A stretch of DNA of 64,000 nucleotides, taken from positions 8,144,154 through 8,208,153 of the forward strand of contig JAINUG010000015.1 of assembly GCA_029706075.1 (NCBI GenBank), read 5' to 3'. Source of the DNA: Aldrovandia affinis. Lineage: Eukaryota > Chordata > Actinopteri > Notacanthiformes > Halosauridae. A program made the translations under genes and the position numbers. Within the stretch, counting starts at the first letter, position 1. The number at the start of each line of letters is the position of its first letter. Below are positions 12,601-24,248 of the stretch, in pieces. The notes under the pieces were generated by a model. The model ran no database searches. It saw nothing but the letters and a program-made list of their open reading frames with translations, and was not told where the DNA came from.

Positions 12601-15600
12601 GATTATGTGTCATGTTCAACTGTTGACATGTACAGCTTACGAAAATTTATAGACTCTCTCTGTTTTTCCTAAATCAAAATATGGCTGACTCTTTAAGATG
12701 ATTTTAACAAGCAAACATGATCTTTACAGTATACACTCCTATATATAATGGAAAATCACTGAATAAACCACATACATCATGTTCTTTCTGTGTTCTTCAA
12801 AGTCAAGCTTAGGTATTCCTTCTGGTGTTACTAGGCACACCTGCCTAATTGAGACTGACAATAAGCCAGTAAGTGGAAGTGAGAAAGGTCGATTCTCCAC
12901 GGAGGTGGCGTCATGGTAGTTTTCTCCATACCTGTAGGGGGCAGCGGTGAGCCAAGGGGAGGAATGTCAGCCGAAGGCCAGACCTGCGCCACATCTGCCT
13001 CCCTGCTGTGCAGCTCTTCCTGCCATATAATGGACCGTGAATCCGGAACCTTCTCTGCTTCTGGGATTCCAGAGCCGGTCACAGCCACCTTCGCCGGGCC
13101 TGGCTCCTGAAATTCAGCGACATATTGGAGGATGCACAAAGCGATAACCCGCCGACTGAAATACTACACGATCAGGAAAATTCACTGAGCTATGTGAAGT
13201 TTGGGACTCCTCAAAGGAAAGAATGGAGGGACAGAAAATCCATAAAATGGAATACACTTTGGCAGCCCATGACTAAGACCAGCCTTCCAGAGTTGGAAAG
13301 ATTGTCCACGTTTCTGTGAAAGCCCAGGTCAGGGGAGTTCACCTGAGAAGTTGTGGGTTCCACTTTCCGTTTCTTCTTCTGGTTCTGCTTGTTGGTCCGT
13401 GGGTATACCACCAGCTGTTCGCTCCATCTGGTGAAAAGGATACAGTACATTCTTCTGGACAGAGTGGATCACAGCTTTATCGCCCTAGTTTCAGCTGGAA
13501 TCACCATCACCAATGTTAAGCACTAGGAGCTCACCGGGTACATGATTATATTAAGGGCAAGGCTGCACATACAAAAAAACTCACTTGTTGCATATACTGG
13601 AAACCATTTGTACATTTATTATGAAAAGCAAAGAATAAAACGTACATGTTTACAAAAAACACCTATAATACTAAAATGTAATCCCCGATTCTGTCATTTC
13701 AATACCTTAGAAAAATAAACACGTCCCATATGCTTGCTTCTTGCATGAAACACCATTATTTTACTGATACAATCTGGCTTACATTTCTGACAGAGCAGGG
13801 TGTTGTACATTTACTTTGGACATTTTCTGGTACGCACCTCCAAAAAACTTCTCAGGCGTGCGCATGTTATCGCCGCGACTGAAATTTCGAGGAAAAAAAC
13901 GGCACACCGCGGAAACGTGAGATGAAGAGAAGAGGGGGAAAACTGGAACTGTTTTTAATCAGCGGTGTAGCGTATGCAGAATCTAAACACGCGCGGGAGG
14001 GAAGGGTCCCTTTCTTCTTTTTCCCCCTGGAGCGGCCGGGTCTGTTGGCCCGGTTTGTGTCTGGCACGTACCCGTGGATGATCTCTTTGTTTTCACCACG
14101 GATGAAGTACTCCTGCTCGGGCGTGATGATGCACAGCGCGTTCTTCTGCCCGGTTCTGGGCTCCGCGTCGATGACGTCCGTGCACTGGTTCATGTTCACC
14201 GTTCCTTGCGGCAGAGTGCTCGGCTAAAGGGGTGGGGGATTAGGAGGCAAGGAAAAATGCTAGTGATTGATATATTCCGTATGTTCACGTTTAAAAAAAT
14301 TATATATTTATATATATCTTTCCATCTCTCTGAGCAATGGAAATAACCACACAAGACCCTTTGAGATACAGGGTGCCGACTTTTCACTCACACATCTACA
14401 CATAAAGCCATTGATGACCAACTATAGTCATAATAATATATGCCATTTAGCAGAGGCTTTTATCCAAAGCGACAGTAGTGAATGCATACATTTTTCAGTA
14501 TATGTGGTCCCAGTGAGAATCGAACCCACAACCTGAGCATTGTCAGGGCTCTTACCTACTGAGCTACACAGAACCATATCATATTCATCATATTTCCTTC
14601 CCACATGAAGCCCCTGCACACGGATTATGATAAAGATGATTGTATGATTTCTTTATGCATTTCATATACTGTGGCCTATTGTACCAATTAGAATCACGAG
14701 AGCTCTTCATTGCATTTGCATTTTCAGAGATGGCTGACGTGTATTGAATGGAACACTGATTTCAAAGAAGGCCTAGGTTATTTAACAGAATCTTAAGAGG
14801 CAATTTCATTTTCAGAGAGTAGGAGCAGATTCATGGTCAAATTCAATTTTCTTCCTGCATATCTGAGGTTGTTTTGAAATGTTTGAAGTTTTATTTTCTT
14901 TTGGAAAAAAGGAGGATTGAATACAAAACAAATGGTAAATAGGGACTTGGTTATCTAACAGGAAAATGGCAACAGACGATGACAAAAAACGGTTTCTTTT
15001 CTTTCTTTTTTACAGTATGAATATCCTAAACACAAATCTGGCAATGAATGTGTTGTGCGGGCTGAGAAACAATTTTTCTTTAACTCAAAAACGTTAAGCA
15101 CTGAAAAATGGGGATGACCCGGCATGTCAACTGACCCGACCGTTCAGCACAACCCATGCTTCATACTTGAGGAAGTCGTCTGACTAGGGCAGAGAGGAGA
15201 AAAACCTGCGTGCAATATTAACTAATTGCAAGGAAAACCTTGGCTCGATTTTTGCAGCCTTGATTTCTGTCAAAAATTTCACTTTGATTAAAGCATTGGC
15301 GAGAATGAAACTGGAGAGCCTTTTTTTGTGATTTCACAAAGGAAAAAAAAGCATCTGCTTTACAGCTTCTTGGTCTATCTGCCTCTACAGTAAGGACAAT
15401 GCATGGTTTTTGAAAAATTGCCATGGCAACAAGGAAAATCCTTTTGGTTCCAGTGTTGGGGGATTGAATAGAGGAGGCGACGGCCTACAAAGCCAGGACT
15501 AAGCCTCTTTTGTGAGCGTACGCAAGCAGTTCGACAGCAAATAACTTAGACAGGGTAGGTGCCATTTCAGTAAAAGTCTACCTTGATCACTGGTCATAGT

Positions 15601-18600
15601 CTGAATTATGAGGAAAAACTGGATCTTCTAGACATCTCCCATTCTTAGTCCAAAGCAAGCACACTGCCCACTTGACAGTAAAATATGTATAAATACTCAG
15701 AAGGTGTTGTGAAAACCTGCAGGGTATCATAATACCTCATTCTGTTTTGGTTCAGCCGACAGAAAATCGTGTCGGTGACCGCAATATTTTTGTCTTCATT
15801 TTTTTACTGTTGAACTACTCCCACAGAATGGTAGGAGGCCCTGCAGTGTATTGCTGCTTTCTGCCTTGGCTGTTATCAGGCATTCTGCTGCCCCCTCGAT
15901 GTAAAACAGGTGCTCCCTTTTCCTGAGGCCTTTTATGGCCATTTTCAGTGATCCCGCTTTATTAAAAGCTGCCAGCGCGCCCGCGGGGCTGCCAAATATG
16001 GCAATTACAGTGTGTTGTGGTAATAAACTGCGGCGGCTTTAAAAGCTCGTAAAAGATGGAGACGCAAGAACCAGAGTTCCTCAGGACGTTAACAAATACT
16101 CTTGTGAAATTATGTATTTAGTTAGGATACCGTTTTTTGTGTAAATAGGAAGAAAACACCCTTTGGCAAGATCACATTAACATGAGTCTAGTTCTCAAAA
16201 AAGGAAATTGCTACTGCAATGTTTCTGCTGCTGTCGCCAAAAATTATGTCCAGAATTCTTTCAGAAGGTTATTTTCAACAGGCATAACCCAAGGTAATCT
16301 AAAGGTTCATTTTTGCTCAATTGAGGCTCTTCGGCAGCCATGTTTTTGTTGACAGAAACAGACCACAATGTTGTTTTCCTCACTGTTGCTCATCTGGTCT
16401 CGGCCCTGTAATTTCAAGAGAATGTAACTTAATGAATTTAAACCCAGGCCCTACTTACTTAAATAATGTTTAATAAGCCAGCCTGGACAAACAATGCAGA
16501 GGCCTTCTCACTTGCACCGAAACAATGCATTTTAAAATACGCTATTTTACAAATACAAAATGTATTCAACTGAACATCAACACAAATCCTTGTAAGATAA
16601 TTTATCAAGCTACACTGTTACAGTTTCAGATGTGCACTTCTCTGGTTTGTTTAGGTAGTAGCATGCACTGGCAGACAAGGAGACAGAGCTGTCCAGTAGG
16701 TGTGTGCACGGACTGAAATTGGCAAAGGCATAAAGGCTCTCGGTCTGCCAAGTTTTTTTTGCCATTCACATGTTTTGTATTATTGTGATTCAAAAAAACT
16801 AAATCAAATTCCATATCCTTCAATTGTTTGAGACTTTTAAAGGCTTTCTATTTATAAGTCAGACAGAGGTTATGAGACAAATAATGCTTTTCTCACCAAC
16901 ACGAAAGCAGAGTTTCTCGAGATCAACATGCATATAGGTGCTGAAAAACCGTGTATCACAGTTCATTTTAACAATGGCTTCATGCTTCGTGCATGCGACT
17001 TTCTAAGTGGTTAATTTCCATGCATTTTTTGAATAAAGTAAAAACATCGCAAAATCGAATATGGTGTGAACTACCATGGGTGAAAGCCACTGAGCAGATG
17101 CTTTGCTTATCCTTATACAGCTCTGTCACCTGCTCATCTAACCTGAACGAAAGGTGCAGGACGTACGGTATTTCAAACACAGCTGTATTTTGCTCATGTT
17201 GTAGCATCTGTCGCATGGCCATTCAGTGCTGTGCTAGGAATGGAATCATGACTTGGCGTGTTGCTACCTGCCTGCTGCTTCATATCAAATTCAGTCCACA
17301 AACAGTTTAGAGTCATCAGATTAAGGTTGACCATATTTGAACTCTAACTCTAAAATTTCATAATCACAGTCCCCCACATTCTTGACAGCTGAGTGCTTTC
17401 TGAAGACCAATTTTGGGATGAAACTATGCTATCACATTGCTATACTCCGACTATGCACATGTGCATTGGTGTTAGTAGGCCAGTTTTTGGCATTCATATT
17501 TGTTACTCCATCTACATGTCCATTTAAGGGTCTAAAACAACTCTCAGTTAATAGTTTAGCAACCTGCCATTTTTATTATTTAGGCATCGTGGAATGCTGA
17601 TAAAATTCCTGTATGATAAAATGAAATTAAATAAAAATGAAAACATTCCATTGGTTTTGAAAATATGTTCCTCAATTGTTGTGATTTTAGTGAATTATAC
17701 ATGTCCTCCTGAGAAATATCCCAAAATGTGCTTAAATACCCTGCCTCACATGACATGAGTATCTGCATCAAGTTCTATAGTTCTTACATTAATAAGATAC
17801 TAGAAAATGAAAAAGACGCAGAAAAAATAAACACCTCCCTTACTTAAAATATTTTTCCAGAGAAACAAACATTGATGCAGTTTTCTACTTAAGAATAAGA
17901 GACTGCAGTTAAATCGGCAGGGGAGCGCCAATCATTTTGAAGTTTCAATCGAACTCATTTAAACTATGGCATTCCATAATTGTACACAACTGAGCAAATC
18001 ATAAATGGAAAAGACTGGCTTGCCTGGGCCCCTTTGAATGGAGGATAAAACACAGTTGACAAAGAGTCCTCTCGTTTAACCCTACAGTCTCACAAGTGAC
18101 GTGTGTGACTTTGCACATAAAAAAACCTGCATACAGAAATAAGTGATCCAGGGTATACAAAGGAAAACTTGCATGTTTCTCATGATTGTTCTGCGCTCAC
18201 TGAGGCAACATTCTACTCGCACACAGAAACGTGAAACCAGGACGTGGGCGGGGCACCTGGAAGAAAGACTTTTCAAAACTGCGGGTGCGTACTGCATGCG
18301 CATTTGTCACAACGCCAGTTAACTGCAGAGGAATCGCCGCAGTCGTAACTGACACAACAAAACAAGTTTTGAAATCAGGGAGGGCATGCGTGTCGCCGCT
18401 TCAGGAGGCACCTATGATTACTACTTTGAGTGTTACCAAGACTAGGCTAATTTTCAATTTTCTTGCTCACATGCTCAGAGGTTGTAAAGTACAGAACACA
18501 GCCTAGGTCTGGAACATACCAAACCACTGACAAAATCCAAGCTACCTGCTTTTTTTTGCATGCACTGTGCCTCAGTCATTTGTCTGTGGAAGCTAGGTCT

Positions 18601-21600
18601 CCGTGAGGCCTCCAGTTATCCAGATCGAATAAACTTGTGTTCTCACAAAAGCATTATATTCTCGCAAAAGCATTATAAGCTCTTCTGCCTCATGAGTGGT
18701 TTGTGTTTTTGCTTACGGGAGTTCTTTTGCTACTTTGTGCGAAACAGCTGTTGGAACACGGCAGCTGAGCAGCCATTTTTCATTGGACGTTGGGAGCCCA
18801 CTTCAGCCCAGTTTGTGAATCCTGAGACTTCTATTGAAAATTTCACAAGCTAAAAATAGACTTGAAGCTTGTAGGTGTTCACAGAAGCAATTGTTTTCAC
18901 CACTGAACACCTGACATGCTACAAGTGTCGTAAGTTCAATTACAGCATGCACAAGACTTGAAGCAATTTTTTTTCCTCTGGTTTCTACTCCATTACATCC
19001 TCTCAACTACATGCTAGGGGCATACAGGCTAGTTGATATCAGTGAGACAAATGCCTCTGGGAATAGTAACTAGCTTGTTGGTGAGTGGTGAAGGTGGCAT
19101 AGTAACCCCAGTCTGTCTTTATTACACAAGGTTTGCCTTCAACTTGTTTTTTCTAAAGAGGTTATGATATTCGAATGGAACAGAATGTTTTCCTCCACGG
19201 TCACATAACTGTGTGGTATGACAGTTTGCACACAATAGTGGCAATGGCTTCAAACTACCCTGTGCGATATGTTCCATTATGACCAAGTGAAAATACCAGC
19301 AGGAGCGTAGGCAGCAGCAGTTATTATGTTGGGAGGTAAATATAGAGATTGATGAGAGCACTGAAAAAAGCCAGTTTTCTAGCTTTCACTCAAGGGAGAA
19401 GAGTGAAATGGTCAAAATTGGCACCATTTATGATACTTGAGTATGAGTCACAATTAATTTAACTTAACTAAAAATTCATGCTTTGGTTCACTGGCTGGTG
19501 CTGCTAGGTACCGGTCTCTGGTACCATCTCTTCTGTCCAGTCTTATTTTTCAATAAGACTGGACTACAAGATAAAAAAATATTTTTATCTTGGAGTTATC
19601 TTAACAGTCTTTCAACTGTAAAAATATTTAAATAATATTATTTTTAATGTTCAAATCTATCATATCTACAACAAAACCTTTTCAGCACAAAACAGAACAT
19701 GTTGTACATGCAACTATAAAATTAAAAACAGTGAAACCTTTTATGAATGAATTGTAACAGGTCATACTTTTCATAGAAATTCAACCATAGTTTTGTAAAA
19801 CTTTTGAAACTTGGCAGTGTATTTGCAAGTTAACTTCTGAAGGAAATGAATAAGGTAAGTTATTTATTGGGAGTTTCAATGACGCTTCAGAAGCATTGAG
19901 AAGCACAGCACTGAGAATAGACTGTCCGCCTGGCTCCTGATTTAAAAATGCTTTTAGTTGCTACCTTAGACAGTTTATGGAGGCTTATCTGGTTCTCAAC
20001 CTGATAGGCAAGCATTTTGCTAGCCAGTTTTATTTTGCAAGCCAGCTAATAGTTATTTTGCTCAATAATGGTTTTACTTGTACCTGGAGAAGTAGTGCTA
20101 TCCACAACGAACACTTGTTTTTACTCAGTATCCAGTAGACACGTATTCGTATTTATTGCATGAACGATAATTAAGTCGAGCAAAAAACAACAACAAAAAA
20201 ACCATAACGTTCAAATGGAGCTTCAAATACACTGTGTGCCTACACATGCACCAACATCATTCAAACCGCAAAGAAATGGGTTCAAGGCCAGAAACAGAGA
20301 CTGACATTTTTTTTCCCCCTTCCCCGTAGCACCCTTCCTCTTCAGACCAAAATTTCAAACAAATCTTTGAAGGCCATAAAACGGTGCAGTCTAACTCAAC
20401 GCCTGGCAGACCTGCGGCCAAATGGAAAGGCTCTGTGAAGCATCCGCTGGCGTTCGGGGGGTCTGCATTGTGTCTGCGAAAGGAAGGAGGACTGGATCAG
20501 CCCATCCCTTTAATAACACACAAACGATGGCCCTCTGCCCCTTTTCTCCTTTTCGTGTTTTTATATAATCCTGTCCAGTTTACAGAAATAGATACTAAGA
20601 CGGGCGGCCTGTGGAATGTCAATCTTGGGCATATTTTGCATTTCCATGTGGTTTTCGGGACTGATGTTCTCAGAGTGCGACGTAGTCGTCGGCGGCCGTC
20701 TGCAGTTCACCAAATATGGGCATATTACAGGAATGCTGCACGAAGCCCGGGCTCTGCTTTCAGAAGATCTGTCTAATGGCTAAAATAGCCCCTTTCCACA
20801 AGACCAGCTTCAGCTTCACTTCTAGACTTTCCATCCTCACTGGGTTTACGTGAGAGTGGCCGCATGTCTGCCTGACTAGGTGCAGCTGATTAGGTAAGGC
20901 GGAATATAGGCTATACAATCACAACTTTTTATTTATGGCTGTACAAGACATCAAAATGGTAGCAGGATACAATACTAACCTTTCAAGAACATTACATTTA
21001 CAGCAGGACTAGTCGCTTTAAACAAGCCCCCCTTTTTATTTGTTTTTAGTTCTGACCATACGGTGGTTGGTAAGGTTCAGTACTGTTCCTTGTACTGCAA
21101 ATAAGCCATTTTATCGATGAATTAATTCACGTGAATTCAATTTAGATATAGCTGCCACTGCTGTATTTGTATACCGTGCTGAAAAGACCAGTTCATAAAC
21201 CCAATTAATTTAAAGTAATCCTGTTTTATAAAGTGCATTAATCCAGTTCTATTAGCAACAAATAAAAGCATATGGAGCAGGCAGAATCTATATCAAAATC
21301 TTTTTGATACAGATTTTAAAGGGAAATAAAACCTTTAGATTACATGCTTTAAGTAACTTGTCTGTTCCAAATGCATGTTTCGGGAAATTACAGCACCTTG
21401 CTAGCTAATAATTGAAACTGTATCAGAAATTCAAACTAAGTCTGTTGAAGGAAAACTTAAACAACAATTAATGTTTTAACCAAAACTAATAAAGTAGGAT
21501 ATTTTAAACCTATTTTGTTTTACTGTAATTTCAAACTAATACATGATTTACTAATATGCAGCTCAGTATGTAGCTCACACTGGACTCAGCTTAGAACAAA

Positions 21601-24217
21601 TATTGAAATATTGAACTTGCTAATAACATTCACTTTGTTTGGTGTGAGTGTGTACAGCACGTTGATTCAACTATCATGCCATAAACCCTACTGTCCAATC
21701 ATCTTAGCCAGATGACCAGTGTACTTTTGTGATTGCTTTGCAATCCCCATATAAACCATGGGTAACTAAAAACAATTTACAGTGCTTCCAGCCAAAGGTG
21801 GTCTCAGCTGGGTCTGTGGAAAAAACCCCATAGAACTCCTGCGACTGTCAATTACTCCAGTTGAACAGTTGGCAATTTGGAGGGGTTTTATGCCCACTCT
21901 AGCAATGCTACAAAAATAGCAGAGTGTATTTTTATCATACAGTATGGAAATCATTGTAACAACACCTACAACAATGTCTCAGATAATATAATGTTTGTGT
22001 GTATAAAAAAAAGCACCTTACATTTATACATTGGAAATGAAACAACGGGAAAGGAGAACGTGACAAATGATGAACTCCTCTCTGATCAAACACATGGATG
22101 GAAAAAGCACAGTGCAGACAGAAATCTTACAGGGACATTATAAATCGCAGAACAAATAAATAGGGCATATCTATTTCTGCTTGCTTGTTTGTTTGGGTTT
22201 AATTGCCCAAACATCACAGGCAAGTCCCAGGGGGATAAACTCTCCAGCATGTTTGATCAGTCAAACGTGTAAGAGTTCCTATTCTGGGGTGCACAAAGAA
22301 GCCGTTTCCCTGACCCAATTTCCCTGCTTTCCTCCGAGCGTCCCCAGAGCAGATGAAACGACTGCAAAGACAATGCAGCTGACAGCATTTTAACAGCCGT
22401 TACAATGGAAGGAAAAAGTTGTGCTACGTCGAATGAGTATCGAAGGTGCGTGCTAAATATTACTTCTAGCGGCAGGACGAGCCCGGCTGGCGCTCCCTCT
22501 TTCGAGGGACGAAAAGGACGCAGGGCAATGCCTTGCAATGTCAGGGCCCCGGCCTCTCCTTGACAGGGAGTCGGTGTGAGGGCCACACTGTTTACATACA
22601 AACGGCCTAATCTCCGGGCAGATCAGCCGGCTAATTTGGTCACCCAGCTCGCATTCCTGCGAAACAAATGGGTCGAGCTGGGCCATCTTAAGCTGCCGGC
22701 TCTCTGCAATGCTGCTCCCGCCACCTCAATGGCTCCCTTTCTCTTTCCCCTCGGCTTGTTTACAGCCTCGCCGCGACAGGAACATTTTTACGTGCGGGTG
22801 GGGCGGGCCCAGCATCACGGCTCACAGTCACCACGCACGTTGAGAGTGCGGAGAAGTTCTCCATTCTTCTCGAATAATTCCTCGCAACAAATGCTACTCC
22901 AGTTCCTTGTGTTCTTGGGAGACCCTGTTTGTTTTCACACAATGGTGCGTTTGCATTCAGAAATCAATCATGTACATAAGCTGTTTGTGTAAGCCATCTC
23001 GCCTGCTGTTTCCAGATGGTTCTGCTGGTACACTGTGCCATGTTATGGTGTAAGGACACACAAAACATTCCCCTAGAGTTTCGGGAGTGGGGGTTGGGGG
23101 AGAAGGTTGAAAAGCTCTCGGGCTGAAATTTTGAATCTGCAGGCTGAATGCTAAACAGAATTTTCAACGAGGATACCAGCTCTGAGAGTTAATGTTCTTG
23201 TAAACCTATGACATAGCCAAAAGCATCCATCTTTGACAGAGAATCAGCGGCCAATCAAAATATCACTAATGGGCCCAGACATGCTAGCTTCCTGTATTCC
23301 TATGTTGAATGGAGATGAACTGCAGAATCATTTTCTAATTTGTTTGGCTTGACTGAAGCACACTCAGAAGATTTTACTGACATAAAGATGTTGAGAGGTG
23401 CTTTCTGTGGTAAAACCGTCAGAGAACACAGAGAAAGTAAACCTGACTTGGTAGAAGCGAAGTTGATAAAGAAAATAACGAAAGAGCAAATGGAAACACA
23501 CAAAAACTTTTAGGACGTGGCATCTGAAAGAATGAACTGAAATGAAAGTAACAACTGCCGTAGATTCAAAACTTACCGATTCATCCAAAGCGAAGCGCAA
23601 GCAGCCATGTTCATACAGAACAAAGAATCGCCGTTGCCATTTCTGTAGACAAATCCAAAAAAGTTCATTATGAAAAGTACAAGCATCTAAAAGCAAATAA
23701 TGACTAGAGCCATAATGAAATGGAACGCACATTGTGAATGTTGAGCAAAACACAACACGTGTATTCTGACAATATACATAGTTAAGTGAACCTATATTAA
23801 ACCACCCCAGGGAACAAACTTATGTAATACACATTTGGCATTTCTATAACAATTTTATACATTTCAGTGCTGTTAACCAACTTCGGTGATAGCTTGCCCA
23901 TGTAGGAGGAATTTAAAAAAGGGTTTGAGGTTTGATATCATGTGCACTGACACTGAAGCTCTAAAGCTGGAAGGGAAATCAGGGAAAGGTCCCTTGCATC
24001 CAAGCGTCCTATGTTTCCAGGTTTCCCATCATGCTTTGAGACACCCTATTATGAACACTCAGAAAGTTCAAATACTGCCCGCCCCAACCTTCTCCTCCCT
24101 CTCCTCCCCTCCTCCTCTCTCCCCCTCTTCCCCTCTTCCCCTCCTCCCCTCTTCCCCTCTTCCCCTCTTCCCCTCTTCCCCTCTTCCCCTCTTCCCCTCT
24201 TCCCCTCCTCCTCCTCC

Positions 24218-24248
<31 letters not shown>

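Larger units (their letters stand above)
14224..23576 (-). other. mprip: mprip intron 3 (9.35 kb)
   Basis: Large intron with a SINE at 14441-14576 and conserved-looking GC-rich blocks at about 15880-16060, 20320-20810 and 22290-22870. The first two hold perfect CArG boxes. Long AT-rich parts (16100-20250 and 20850-22150) hold nothing I can name, apart from a short tandem duplication near 18640-18680. Confidence 0.7.
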
